This document shows, in pieces, positions 1 through 10,410 of a DNA stretch of 64,000 nucleotides. A program made the translations under genes and the position numbers. Source of the stretch: Eustoma russellianum (taxonomy: Eukaryota > Streptophyta > Magnoliopsida > Gentianales > Gentianaceae); NCBI GenBank assembly GCA_036186865.1, contig AP025041.1, positions 43,139,935-43,203,934 on the forward strand. Direction: 5' to 3'. The notes beneath the pieces were generated by a model. That model worked only from the letters and a program-made list of their open reading frames with translations. It searched no databases and was not told the DNA's origin. Position 1 is the first letter of the stretch; each line of letters starts with the position of its first letter.

Positions 1-158
1 AGTTTAAAACTTTGCTTCTTGTGCCCTCTTTTGATTGTTGGTACCAGCTTAAACGAAGGTTGTGGGATAAAGATTGGGTTCACATCTTGAAAATGTTCTG
101 GAGGATAAGGGTAGAGTTGGAATTTGAACGGATGCATCACTGTTGCTGCTGCTTCCAT
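1..158 (-). CDS. Possible 5' end of an unidentified gene (partial)
   Basis: A minus-strand frame starts at an ATG at 158 and stays open to the window edge, giving about 52 residues that begin MEAAATVMHPFKFQLYP and end in a basic stretch. The preceding minus-strand DNA (about 160-300) is CT-rich, as plant 5' leaders often are. An earlier, overlapping ATG at 222 in another frame gives about 58 residues ending near 46; it could be an upstream ORF, or the real start if the longer frame is spurious. I recognise no domain. No neighbour helps, because the next gene (1503-1943) faces away. The reading rests only on the open frame and composition. Confidence 0.3.
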   Translation of the reverse strand, partial: MEAAATVMHPFKFQLYPYPPEHFQDVNPIFIPQPSFKLVPTIKRGHKKQSFK

Positions 159-1054
159 TGCTGCTTGGAGAATTAGTTAGAAGACGGATTTCAAGTTCTT
201 GAGGTTTTAAAGTAATTTCCATTGAAAAAATCTTGGAAAGAAAAAGGAACCGAGAATGAAGCTGGAGAAGAGAGAGCGGCTGAGGATTTTTTTCCAGTGA
301 TGAGGGAGAAGTTTTTGGGGGTTGTAGGGAAGAATTTTTTTTAATAAAAAAGTTAGGAACATGGCATTCTCTGATTCCTGGCCTCCTTTTTTGACCTGCT
401 TTTCAACCTTCTCTTATCCCACCCGCTTGGCTCTTTCTCCCCGTTGGGAATGAAAGGTCCTTACAAAAATGTTTTTCGCATTCTTCTAATGTGCTGCTTT
501 CGATAAAATAGTGTAGATTCACATAATACTATAAAGATGTTACAAAAATCATACAGGACCTTTATCAACTGTTTGTATTGATTCTGCAAAAATCTCATAG
601 CTTCCTCCCCCACCCCCACATCCACCCTCGCTGCAAAAGAAAAGCATCCTTGCAGAAAGATTAAAGAAGGATTCAGTCCGGGGGCACATAAAATGGGATG
701 GAATTTTCTATCCCACATTCCTCTCACTCATGTGTCATTGCACAACACGTAGCAGCAGGGGTAGATGGTGAGACTAAATACAGGTGATCCTTATCTAGCC
801 TTAGAATCCACCCCCAGATGCCACGTGTTGTGTGGTGACGCGTGGGATAAGAAATTTGCGGTGAAGGGATCCTAACGCATGGAAACTATGACGTCCGATA
901 TCCTGAACTGAATTGGTGTTAGAATACGCCATGCATTGGAAAAGCACATTGAATTGTGTCGGTAAAAAAAGTTGAAAATAAAAAGTTTACATATATTAAA
1001 AAAAACACTAAAGAAATGATCAGATTAAGTAACAACAACTAAATTAACACATTG
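159..1054. other. Intergenic region between divergent genes
   Basis: No convincing coding frame. The minus-strand frame at 461-727 has no recognisable features. A CACGTG core (G-box/ABRE type) lies at 822-827, where it could serve either flanking gene. The region contains A/T runs and no repeat I recognise before 1055. Confidence 0.3.
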
Positions 1055-1265
1055 TCTTAAATGTTTCCGTCTATAACGAAATATGAGAGGACATGATGTA
1101 CACAATCATACATATGTGTTAGAGATACACAGATGTTATTTCCTGATGACCCATAATTAAAATTGTGTCAAGCTGTGTCGATCAACTGCTACTATATAAT
1201 ATAAGAAGCGCAACGAATTTAGTAAGTCATTTTGATTTATTCTAACATATTTTAAAGTCAAGAAA
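1055..1265 (-). repeat. SINE, type B (Au-related tail, different head)
   Basis: One of five full-length members of a roughly 210-bp family in this window (also 2579-2775, 14575-14790, 15594-15810, 40030-40255), all in the same orientation. Read on the minus strand, the family has a head containing CACTAAATTGG, then a GGAAACA block, a short dyad around GTGTGTTTCTAACACA and GGTTGCGTATATCCGA. This follows the order of the Au SINE tail, which suggests an Au-related or chimeric SINE. The copy ends about 160 bp before the TATA box of the S1-type gene. Family assignment is by eye. Confidence 0.55.
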
Positions 1266-1422
1266 GAGTATCTATTTCACTTTATTAAAAACGATCAGAT
1301 TAAGGAAATCAGCATATTCCAGAATATATTCGAAAATTTGTAACTTTGCCAATCTGTCAAATTTCCACATCATATTCAACGCTAAACCAACATAATAAAT
1401 GCTTTTACCTTAGAGAAACAAG

Positions 1423-1429
1423 TATAAAT
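1423..1429 (+). promoter_or_regulatory. TATA box of the S1-family gene
   Basis: TATAAAT lies 74-80 bp upstream of the ATG at 1503, a normal distance for a plant gene with a short leader. An ATG at 1485 would leave a shorter leader. Confidence 0.55.
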
Positions 1430-1502
1430 TCATGTGACCCAAGTAACCAAAAAACTAAATTAAAAAAAAAAAAACCCAAGAAAGGTGTCTTCTTGCACTT
1501 CA

Positions 1503-1943
1503 ATGAAAAATCTCACTTGTGTCCTTTTCTTGCTTTTTCTCTGTAGTAAAACCACCCAAGTATATAGCAGTGGATCCAGGGAAGTTCACATAATCAACCA
1601 CAAATCCAACGGCAAACAAAAGGTTTTTACTCATTGCAAATCCAAAGATGATGATCTTGGAACACATGAGCTACCAGTGAACTATGATTATAACTGGCAT
1701 TTCCATGACAACGTTGGATACACCACAATGTTTTGGTGTGACTTTTGGAAGGGTGACAAGGATCAGTCTTTTCATGTTTATGATATCAAGATTGCAAATA
1801 AGTATTGTGGACGAATCGTGGATGGACGCGTGTCGGATTTCGATGTGAATTGTGAGTATAGTGTGAGAGCTGATGGATTTTATATAGCTAATCATACTTT
1901 TGGTGGTAAGGGTGAGTTCATGAAGATATATGATTGGAAGTGA
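1503..1943 (+). CDS. Secreted S-protein homologue (self-incompatibility S1 family)
   Basis: The frame encodes 146 residues, the usual size for the plant S1 family (Self-incomp_S1). The first about 22 residues (MKNLTCVLFLLFLCSK...) form a signal peptide, so the product should be secreted. The mature part keeps the four family cysteines at 45, 79, 102 and 117, expected to form two disulfides, the aromatic block around 63-85 (YNWHFHDN, then FWCDFWKGD), and an N-glycosylation site, NHT, at 130-132. I chose the ATG at 1503 because it starts directly at the signal peptide; the in-frame ATG at 1485 adds six polar residues. There is no intron, as is typical of the family. Poppy S-proteins are the stigmatic self-incompatibility ligands. 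Most homologues have unknown roles and tissue-specific expression, so a self-incompatibility role should not be assumed. The frame is intact. Confidence 0.9.
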   Translation: MKNLTCVLFLLFLCSKTTQVYSSGSREVHIINHKSNGKQKVFTHCKSKDDDLGTHELPVNYDYNWHFHDNVGYTTMFWCDFWKGDKDQSFHVYDIKIANKYCGRIVDGRVSDFDVNCEYSVRADGFYIANHTFGGKGEFMKIYDWK

Positions 1944-2171
1944 TTGTTTCTAGATTTGATTGATTCAAGATTAGCAGCAATATATGTTGTGAGAAGATGA
2001 GGATGTTTCATGTTTTAGTTGCCTTTCTTTCAAATAGTTGAACTCATGTATGAGAAAAACTTTATTTCTTGGATTTTCCCCTTTTTCTTCTTAAAAATGA
2101 ACTCTAACTAAACTATTAATGTATTACATAAAATGGTTTAACAAATTTAGCTATATCATCAAGTACGAACC

Positions 2172-2316
2172 GAGAGGCGGACTTTAGAGAAACAAGTAAG
2201 GTTGCTGCTTAGTGACATTGAGGTCACGAGTTCGAGCCATGTATCAGATCGCGAAGCGATCCGGTCTCTCTCCAGACCCTACACAAATGTGGGAGCCTAG
2301 CGTGGACGTCCTTTTT
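2172..2316 (+). repeat. Au-type SINE (type A), internally shortened
   Basis: A tRNA-like head has a B box (GAGGTCACGAGTTCGAG) followed by the characteristic Au tail: ATCGCGAAGCGATCCGG, CTCCAGACCCTAC, GGGAGCCTAG and a T-rich end. The middle block (GAAACAGCCTCTTGCA...) present in other copies is missing. It is flanked by a 14-bp target duplication with one mismatch (2158-2171 and 2317-2330), which fixes the ends. Confidence 0.85.
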
Positions 2317-2578
2317 ATCAAATACGAACCCAACTAGTCCCTTGAGTTAAAAAGGCTTGGGAAAATTACATTTAGAGAAAATTACATTTACTCGCTTGAA
2401 GTTTATATGTCTACATTTAACACCCTAATGTTTAAAAACTCATCTTTAGATATCTTAATATTTAGACTTAAAGGTAAAAATCAACCTTTTGTCTAAACTA
2501 ATGCTGTTTTGGTCAAAAGTGAGACAACCCACAAACATCAATGCATTAAATGTACATCAACAATATTATCCTATTACC

Positions 2579-2775
2579 TTAAAGTCTCTCGTCTATCGCG
2601 AGGTATGGAAAGGGAGACAGATGTATGCATACCTATGTGTTAGAAACGCACAGAGGTTGTTTTCCGACGACTCATAGTGAATGCGTGAAACTGTATCGAT
2701 CAACTGATACTTCACAATATAAAAAACGCAGCCAATTTTGTGAGTCATTTTTTTTATTCCATCATATTCTAAAAA
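2579..2775 (-). repeat. SINE, type B
   Basis: Second copy of the family described at 1055-1265. It is diverged but keeps the TATGTGTTAGAAACGCACA dyad and the CACAATATAA and CCAATTTTGTGAGTCA blocks in the same order. Confidence 0.5.
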
Positions 2776-3004
2776 GATTGTGTTTTTGACTCATGTGAAA
2801 ATAGAAACCAAAGGTAATTTTGCCAAAGGCATACTCTGTGACCTGGCTATGGGACTGACCCAGTTTGGGAATTGGACTGGTTAAGAATTTGAACAACTTT
2901 GAACCAGGTTAGCCTGCGGTTCAACTGATTGGTCCGGTAGCCAAGCGATTGGACCACCTATCCGGCCCGTTGCTTTTCACTTCAAGCTTGTTTCAAATGT
3001 TTAT

Positions 3005-3268
3005 AAACAAATGAATACTACAACAACACATACCCACCATATCCCAATAAAAACAAAAATTATTGCTAGGGTCTAAAGTGGGTGAGAGACAGACAAACAA
3101 TATATCTCTCTCAAAAGATAGAGAGTTCGCTTCCAACGAGACCTCCGGCTCTATATGCACTGCATAGACACATAATGAACGACAAATACAAACACAAAAA
3201 ATGCAAAATCAATCTAATGTTGAGAGAGTATCTAAGCTCCTTTATATAATCTAAGGTACTCTTATATC
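3005..3268 (-). mobile_element. RTE-type LINE, 3' end (left part, split by copia)
   Basis: On the minus strand this ends in a TTGGGATATGGTGGGTATGT block followed by a TTGTTG-like tail, the usual 3' end of plant RTE LINEs. The same 3' block is seen at 41558-41720, 44380-44455 and 46440-46610. The sequence breaks at 3268 and continues at 9473: the RTE copy near 42.0 kb reads straight across this point. The copia element therefore interrupts it. Confidence 0.75.
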
Positions 3269-4032
3269 TGTTGGAGACAATCAATCCTGTACCAAGACGC
3301 AGTCGTTCAATGTGTGCATATGAACAATACAAAAATAATCAAACCCAGGGCGAGTCGAGGACTCTGTCCTTAAGACGTATTGCTCCGGTATACTGTGCCC
3401 AACCGGTGTGAGCAATCGTCTCCCAGGATACAACGGGTACCTGTTCAGTTGAACGGCACTGCTGAACTTGAACTACTTCGAACCTTCGAATGTCCTGACT
3501 TCTCCCGGACGTGATGGAAGCCTCGAATGCTATGAATGCAGAATGCTATGAAATGCTAGAGCAAGGTGTGTGAATAAATACACCCTTAGCCCTCTTTATA
3601 TAGGGAAGTCGGTTGGAGAACAAGGTACCGTGACCGTTGGATCAAAACCGAAGTTTGATTTAGGCCGTTAAATGAAAATCTCCTATCTAGATTAGGAAGG
3701 TTTAATCTCATCCTTTGGATTGAAGATAGATTAGCAGGTTTAAACCTGGAGCGTTAGATGGAAACCACATTCGGTTGGGGTGGTTAGGACAGTTTAAATC
3801 TTGGCCGTTAGATTAAAGCTGTCTTCCCTGCCACCGTTAGATCAAACTAGATTGATCTTATCTTATATCGAAGGATACCGTTTGAATCAGATTTAAACAA
3901 CCGTTCGATTTAAACCATAACCGAACGCCTTATCAAACTTAACCGCGTTATGTTTAAACGTAACCATGCAACCGCATTTTCCATCCACTTTGAGAATTAA
4001 TTTCTCATTCACCCATTTCGATTTCTCCAACA
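3269..4032 (-). repeat. 3' LTR of the copia element
   Basis: On the minus strand it carries a TATA box (complement of 3597-3602) about 430 bp from its start, then a leader rich in short inverted repeats and the sequence AATACGTCTTAAGG (3381 down to 3368). That sequence is the exact complement of the bases next to the 5' LTR. It lacks the ATCGATCG block present in the longer LTR at 56297-57534. Confidence 0.93.
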
Positions 4033-4044
4033 ATCCCCCACATG
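4033..4044 (-). other. Polypurine tract of the copia element
   Basis: CATGTGGGGGAT on the minus strand directly abuts the 3' LTR. The same tract abuts the LTR of the related element at 57535, supporting its role in plus-strand priming. Confidence 0.8.
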
Positions 4045-4580
4045 AATGGAAATTAATGCAAATGCATATGCAGACTCTAAGGAGAAGTCAGACAAGAAAA
4101 TATTGCATCAGAAGAGATAGCTTCTGGCTTTGAACCTTTCATAGTGATGTACCATCGGATTCACTCGGCTAAATAGTGACTTGATGTCTTGAACTAGCCA
4201 GCCTTTGTTGTGAACCAAGACAACGATACTCACACAATATTTCCTTTAACACCCTTTTGGTTCTCATGGTTGTGTTCGTTTTGGCCATGAACAACCTGGT
4301 TTCAGAAAGTGTTTTAGAGAAATCTTGCCTCTTAGACTTTCTCATAGAAGCGGCCCCACTTCACACTTACATAGGTGATTCCTATCAAGAGTATTCTGCC
4401 ATACTCCACTTGACGTATCAAGATATAGGACACCATTAAAAGCTTTAGCTTACCCTAAACATTCTCTGCAGACAGCACTTTTATGTGACGGAATGAGTAA
4501 GTGCTCACTGAAGCTTCGTAACTTAGTTGTCCCATTGAACCAAGATTCTGGGATCTCCAGTCAACAAGGTTGGGTTACCG
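4045..4580 (-). other. Copia 3' untranslated spacer
   Basis: About 540 bp between pol and the polypurine tract, very similar to 57547-58080 of the second element. It holds no sense-strand frame. A 60-codon antisense frame (4257-4439) is shared by both copies, but this follows from overall DNA similarity. Confidence 0.7.
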
Positions 4581-7500
4581 TTACAAAGATTCTTGCATTA
4601 TAGGCTTTAGTCCCATTCCGTTTGTCAATCTTGACATCTGATCTCTAGGCAAGCCTTTTGTAAGCGGATCCGCAAGATTCTCCATTGATTTTACATAATC
4701 AATGGAAATCACGCCATTAGAGATCAACTGTTTAATGGTGTTATGTCTCCGACGTATGTGTCGTAACTTACCATTGTAAATGCTGCTTTGAGCACGTCCT
4801 ATAGCTGACTGACTATCACAGTGTATGCTAATAGGAGCGATTGGTTTAGGCCAGCACGGGATATCTTCTAGGAAGTTCCGAAGCCATTCAGCCTCTTCCC
4901 CAGCTTTGTCCAACGCTATGAACTTAGCTTCCATAGTGGACCGAGCTATGCATGTTTGTTTCGTGGATTTCCACGACACAGCAGCACCACCAACAGTGAA
5001 CACGTATCCACTGGTGGACTTCGAGTCCTTACTGTCTAATATCCAATTTGCATCGCAATATCCTTCTAATACTGCTGGATATCTCGTGTAATGTAGTCCA
5101 AGGTTCATTGTGTATTTCAGATACCTCATCACTCTGTTAAGAGCTTTCCAATGATCATCACTTGGATTACTGGTAAACCTGCTCAACTTGTTTACTGAAC
5201 AAGCTAAGTCTGGTCTTGTACAATTCCTTATGTACATCATACTCCCGATTACCTGAGAGTATTTCAACTGAGCTACAGGTTCGCCTCGATTTTTCCTTAA
5301 GTGTACACTTAAGTCAAGTGGGGTCTTTACTGGTTTCACATCAACCATATTAAACCGTTTTAGAACAGACTCAATATAGTGAGTTTGTGATAGTACGAGT
5401 CCCTCGGTCATCCTAGAAATTTTAATTCCTAGAATAACATTGGCAACTCCCATATCCTTCATATCGAAGTTCCTCGTCAACATCTTCTTTGTGTTTAAGA
5501 TTATGTCCCGAGTACTCCCCATGATTAGCATGTCATCTACATAGACACACACTATTACATATGCATTCTGTGTGCTCTTAATATAGACACACTTGTCACA
5601 CTCATTGATCTTGAAACCATTAGCTAGCATAGCTTGATCAAACTTCAAGTGCCACTGTTTAGGCGCTTGTTTAAGTCCGTACAATGATTTAACGAGTCTA
5701 CAAACCTTAGACTCTTGTCCTGGAACCACAAACCCTTCGGGTTGTTCCATATAGATTTCTTCATCCAACTCACCATTTAGAAAAGCAGTCTTCACATCCA
5801 TCTGATGGATTTCCAAGTTATAGACTGCAGCAATTGCAACTAGCATTCTTATAGAAGTGATCCTAGTCACTGGTGAGTAGGTGTCAAAAAAGTCAAAGCC
5901 TTCCTTTTGTCGATAGCCTTTAGCTACCAACCTGGCTTTATACTTTTCAATAGACCCATCCTTTCAGTTTCTTCTTGAAAACCCACTTGCAACCAAGTGG
6001 TTTACTTCTAGGTGAAAGGACAACCAACTCCCAAGTGTGATTTTGAAGAATTGAGTCTATTTCACTGTCGACTGCCTCTTTCCAGAATGGAGCTTCTGGA
6101 GTAGACATAGCCTCGGAAAAGTTTCTTGGCTCATTTTCTACCATATAGGTTAGAAAATTCGGTCCAAACAAAGTTGGCATTCTGGCACGCTTGCTTTGAC
6201 GAAGCTCCTCATCTCCTTGAGGAGTCGCCTCACGCATTCGCTTACCAAATCTTGTTTCTTCTTGAATTTTGTCTTTCCTCGGAAAGACATCTTCAAAGAA
6301 CACTGCATTCCTTGACTCCATGACAACGTTTTCATGTATGTCAGAAATATCCGACTTGTGCACCAAGAACCGATATGCACTACTGTTAGTTGCATAACCG
6401 ATGAATATGCAATCAACCGTTTTAGGCCCAATTTTCACCTGTCTTGGTCTAGGTACAACAACCTTCGCCAGACACCCCCACACTTTCAAGTATTTATAAC
6501 TAGGCTTGTAGCCTTTCCAAAGCTCGAAAGGGGTTACATCCATCTTCTTAGATGAAATTCTGTTTAAAATGACGTTGGCTGAGAGGATTGCTTCCCCCCA
6601 CAAGTTCTGAGGTAAACCCGAACTTATCAACATAGCATTCATCATTTCTTTAGAGTACGGTTCTTGCGTTCAGCAATACCATTCGATTGAGGTGAATATG
6701 GTGCAGTCGTTTGATGAATAATGCCATGTTTTGAACAGAATTCATTAAACGGTGTATCATATTCGCCACCTCTATCACTTCGAATTGTTTTAATTCGTTT
6801 GCTAAGTTGATTCTCAACTTCATTTTTATAATCCTTGAAAGTATCAAGGGCCTCGTCTTTGCTGCTTAGCAAATATACATAACAGTATCGTGTGCAATCG
6901 TCGATAAAAGTTACAAAATACTTTTTACCACCTCTCGTTTGCACAAATTTTAAATCACACACATCGATATGAATTAAATTCAAAGGTTCAGTGTTCCTTT
7001 CTATTGAAGGAAATGGCGCCTTTGTCATCTTCGCTTCAACACATATTTGACATTTTTCTTTATTATTAAAGTCCAGTTTGGGCAATAAGTCAAGATTACT
7101 CATACGTTATATTGACTTGTAATTAACATGTCCCAAACGAAAATGCCATAAACAAGAAGACTCAAGCATGTAAGCAGAAGATGAAGCAATTTTATTAGCC
7201 TCTGCGGGCAAATCTCTTTTAGGTACAATAGTGATGACATTCAATTTAAACATCCTATTCGACAAGTACCCCTTCCCCAAATACATGCCATTTTTCGAAA
7301 GAATAACTTTATTAGACTCTAACATTAGTCTAAAACCATGCATGACTAGAAGAGATCCAGATACTAAATTCTTCCGAATATCAGGGACGTGCAGCACATT
7401 TTGCAGAGTCAGATGCTTCCTTGAGGTGAGCTTCAGAACAACTTTGCCCTCGCCTTCAATCTTCGAAGAGACCGAGTTTCCCATGTAAAGTTGTTCATTG

Positions 7501-7724
7501 TTCCCGGGCTGGTACTCCGTGAACATCTCTCTGCTGGAGCAAACATGTCTAGTGGCGCCAGTATCAAGCCACCATTCACGTACGTTCCCCACAGCATTGC
7601 ACTCTGAGACTACCGCACAGAGATTCAGATCATCCAATGCATCGACTATGTTGGCCTTTGCCTTGGTTTGCTTCTTCTTGGGCTTTCTGCATTCATTGCT
7701 GACATGCCCCTGAATGCCACAGTT
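4581..7724 (-). pseudogene. Copia pol: protease, integrase, reverse transcriptase, RNase H
   Basis: The minus strand reads in order: the protease region with WWLDTGATRHVC (active-site DTG) near 7590; a GAG-pre-integrase segment ending HFRLGHVNYKS; the integrase core with DRGGEY and SPQSNGIAERKNR (6642-7103); the integrase C-terminus and RT start (5947-6645); the RT with QMDVKTAFLNGELDEEIYMEQPEGF and the catalytic YVDDML; and RNase H with DSQSAIG and LADPLTKGLPR (4581-5930). Breaks are a stop at 7107-7109, a one-base loss near 6645 and a frameshift near 5962. Downstream of each break the frame resumes, so these look like individual point lesions. The element cannot make its own enzymes. Confidence 0.93.
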
Positions 7725-8555
7725 TTAGCATTTCCCGGTGAACTTCTTGGCGATCTGCTTGCCTTTCTTGTTCACCCCGAGTTGGCCTTTCTTTTTCTTG
7801 GCCTCAGCAACATGGGCCTTAGCCTGACCAGAGCTAGATTGTGGCGCTCTCTCAGATCTACGATTGTCCTCCTCAATGCGGAGTCGAACAATTAGATCTT
7901 CCAATGTCATCTCCTTTCTCTTGTGTTTGAGATAGCTTCTGAATTCCCTCCACGAAAGAGGTAGCTTCTCAATCACTGCAGCCACGACGAAAGATTCACT
8001 GAGCAACATGCCCTCCTCTTCCATCTCGGCAACCAACGTCTGAAGTTCCTCAACTTGAGAAACAACAGTGCGAGAATCAGACATTTTGAAATCCAGGAAT
8101 TTGCCGACAATAAATTTCTTAGTGCCGGCATCTTCCCTACGGTATTTCTTTTCCAAAGCCTGCCACAAAGACTTTGCGATTTTATACGTGCAGTATAAAC
8201 CATACAAGGAGTTGTCCAAACAACTCAGAATATGGCTCAAACAAACATAATTATTGAAATTCCAAGTTTCAACAAAATGTTGGTTTTGCATATTCTGGGT
8301 TTGGCCCTCCAGCGGATCCATCATAGGCGGGTCCTCAGTCAGGAAGTTCGCCAACCCCACAGCAGTCAAGAAGAACAGCATCTTCTGCTGCCAACGTTTG
8401 AAGAAGCTTCCACTGAACTTCTCTGGTTTCTCCACTTGGGCCACTGCAGGACCCTGTGCAGGAGGAGCATGTCTTGGCACCCCAGCAGTTGGTGCCATTG
8501 GAGCAGAGCTCTGAATGTCTGCGCCATGAACGAAGCCAGAGCTAGCGTTCTCCAT
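7725..8555 (-). pseudogene. Copia gag (capsid-like), stop within the zinc knuckle
   Basis: The minus-strand frame starts at the ATG at 8555 (MENASSGFVHG) and runs 276 residues through a typical copia gag (EKFSGSFFKRWQQKM near residue 43). It ends at a TAA inside the CxxC pair of the nucleocapsid zinc knuckle. Reading through, the rest of the knuckle (CGIQGHVSNEC) follows in frame, so the stop replaced one codon between the first two cysteines. Apart from this stop, gag and protease share one frame, as expected for copia polyproteins. Confidence 0.9.
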
Positions 8556-8693
8556 CAGATTTCTATTCAGTTGATCAAAACGTATAGATCAGAACAGAAT
8601 CAGATTTAAGAAAGGAGTAGAAGTAGACTGCAAATCAGTATGAACACTGCCTTTGTGGGAAATAAAAAAACGGTACAGAAGTAATTGAATAAA

Positions 8694-8708
8694 AATACGT
8701 CTTAAGGT
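8694..8708 (-). promoter_or_regulatory. Candidate self-complementary primer binding site
   Basis: The 15 bases directly after the 5' LTR (minus strand) read ACCTTAAGACGTATT. They do not match the initiator-Met tRNA 3' end used by the two Sireviruses here. Fourteen of them are the exact complement of AATACGTCTTAAGG inside the 3' LTR (3368-3381) and in the related LTR (56390-56403). The copy in the 5' LTR (8808-8821) has one mismatch. This suggests priming by the element's own RNA, or a long-range stem; neither is shown. Confidence 0.5.
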
Positions 8709-9472
8709 TGTTGGAGACAATCAATCATGTACCAAGACGCAGTCGTTCAATGTGTGCATATGAACAATACAAAAATAATCAAACCCGGGACGAGTCGAGG
8801 ACTTTGTCCTTAAAACGTATTGCTCCGGTATACTGTGCCCAACCGGTGTGAGCAATCGTCTCCCAGGATACAACGGGTACCTGTTCAGTTGAGCGGCACT
8901 GCTGAACTTGAACTACTTCGAACCTTCGAATGTCCTGACTTCTCCTGGACGTGATGCAAGCCTCGAATGCTATGAATGCAGAATGCTATGAAATGCTAGA
9001 GCAAGGTGTGTGAATAAATGCACCCTTAGCCCTCTTTATATAGGGGAGTCGGTTGGAGAACAAGGTACCATGACTGTTGGATCAAAACCGAAGTTTGATT
9101 TAGGCCGTTAGATGAAAACCTCCTATCTAGATTAGGAAGGTTTAATCTCAGCCTTTGGATTGAAGATAGATTAGCAGGTTTAAACCTGGAGCGTTAGATG
9201 GAAACCACATTCGGTTGGGGTGGTTAGGACAGTTTAAATCTCGGCCGTTAGATTAAAGCTGCCTTCCCTGCCACCGTTAGATCAAACCAGATTGATCTTA
9301 TCTTATATCGAAGGATACCGTTTGAATCAGATTTAAACAACCGTTCGATTTAAACTATAACCGAATGCCTTATCAAACTTAACCGCGTTTTGTTTAAACG
9401 TAACCGTGCAACCGCGTTTTCCATCCACTTTGAGAATTAATTTCTCATTCACCCATTTCAATTTCTCCAACA
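8709..9472 (-). repeat. 5' LTR of the copia element
   Basis: It has the same length as the 3' LTR and about 97% identity by hand count. It supplies the promoter and the R/U5 region of the transcript. Confidence 0.93.
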
Positions 9473-9760
9473 ATATCATGCCTAAACCTCGTTAACATTA
9501 ATTCTCCGTCTCCATGAGCTCCTATCCTGGACCATATCCTCATAGAGACGCAAATCTAGTAGTCATGTCTAATCCACTCTTCCCAAGTCAGTTTGAGCAT
9601 GTCTTTACTTCTTTTCCCCTCTATAATGAGGCTTTCAACTGTTCTGACGGACGTCGTTGTCTGTCTCCGATTGACATGCCCAAACCATCTCAGTCTCAAC
9701 TCCCTTATATTATCCGGTATACTAGCCACCCTTAGTCTATCTCTAAAATTCTTTGAACAG
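9473..9760 (-). mobile_element. RTE-type LINE, continuation of the 3005-3268 fragment
   Basis: The minus strand here aligns with the RT C-terminal tail seen at 42064-42300; the counterpart segments on the + strand, with TCATGTCTAATC and CATGCCCAAACCATCTCAGTC, occur in the same order. It starts with the ATATC duplicate of the copia insertion. The plus-strand frame at 9514-9735 is antisense to the LINE. Confidence 0.75.
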
Positions 9761-10129
9761 AACGTGAAATAAATTTTAAACTGGAGATGCGTACTTTATT
9801 TAGTTTGTCGATAATGAAAGGGAGACACGAACGATTTTACTCTCATTGTAATGTTATTCATTTGAAAGATTGTGATATTGTATTCAAAAATATAACTGGA
9901 TCAATCCATTTCTGTGCCAAAAACTTGAACATAAAGTTTCAATTCCATTAAACATTAATATGAAAAGATATACATAATCACCTTAAATTACAACCTTAAT
10001 ACAATATCTAAACTACTGAATTAAGATTTCACAGTAAATGAAAAAATCAATCCATACCAGGGCCATGACAAGCTTCATAGTCAAAGACATGACCAATCAT
10101 AAGCTAAACTTTATTCCAAGTTCAAACGG
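9761..10129. other. AT-rich spacer
   Basis: No coding frame, repeat or motif recognised. Confidence 0.4.
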
Positions 10130-10392
10130 CAAAACTTGGTGGCAAAAAGTCATACCCCTAAAAGCTCCCATTGTCCCATTCCCAAAGACCATTGTGAAAG
10201 ATGAAAATCAGAAGTTCAGCCGCCTCTTGGATCGGTGAGGATTTAAACAAAGACACACACAAGGTGTCCTCCTGCACACTAGATCTTCGGCGTAGTAGCA
10301 GTGAAACATCCACACTGTGCATGTACTTGGAATCAAACTCTGAACCTCTTTATTGCAAATACAAACTAAGTAACAACTGAGCTATGCCCTGG
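10130..10392 (-). repeat. SINE, type C
   Basis: A tRNA-derived SINE distinct from the Au type. On the minus strand the head (GGGCATAGCTCAGTTGTTAC, then B box GAGTTTGATTCC) is followed by ACAGTGTGGATGTTTCACTGC and GGAGGACACCTTGTGTG, then a tail with TCTGATTTTCATC. The SINE head lies at the right end. Its family members here are 11078-11335, 12108-12247, 17040-17265, 40988-41235, 49096-50908 (interrupted) and 51328-51612. Confidence 0.65.
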
Positions 10393-10410
10393 GACTCAAG
10401 CGGAAAATTT

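Larger units (their letters stand above)
3269..9472 (-). mobile_element. Complete but inactive Ty1/copia retrotransposon
   Basis: A 6204-bp element with two 764-bp LTRs (3269-4032 and 8709-9472) that begin TGTTGGAGA and end TCTCCAACA, flanked by the 5-bp duplication ATATC (3264-3268 and 9473-9477). The order on the minus strand is 5' LTR, gag, protease, integrase, reverse transcriptase, RNase H, polypurine tract, 3' LTR, which is the copia order. A hand count gives about 24 differences between the LTRs (roughly 3%), mostly transitions, so insertion is not recent. The coding region carries at least two stops and two frameshifts. A truncated relative lies at 56297-59244. The lineage within copia is not assigned. 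Confidence 0.95.

Noticed and set aside
461..727. 88-codon minus-strand frame
   Set aside because: No domain, no promoter context and no similarity that I recognise.
4257..4439. 60-codon plus-strand frame conserved at 57759-57941
   Set aside because: It is antisense to the copia 3' spacer and conserved only because the whole spacer is; no start context or composition supports a protein.
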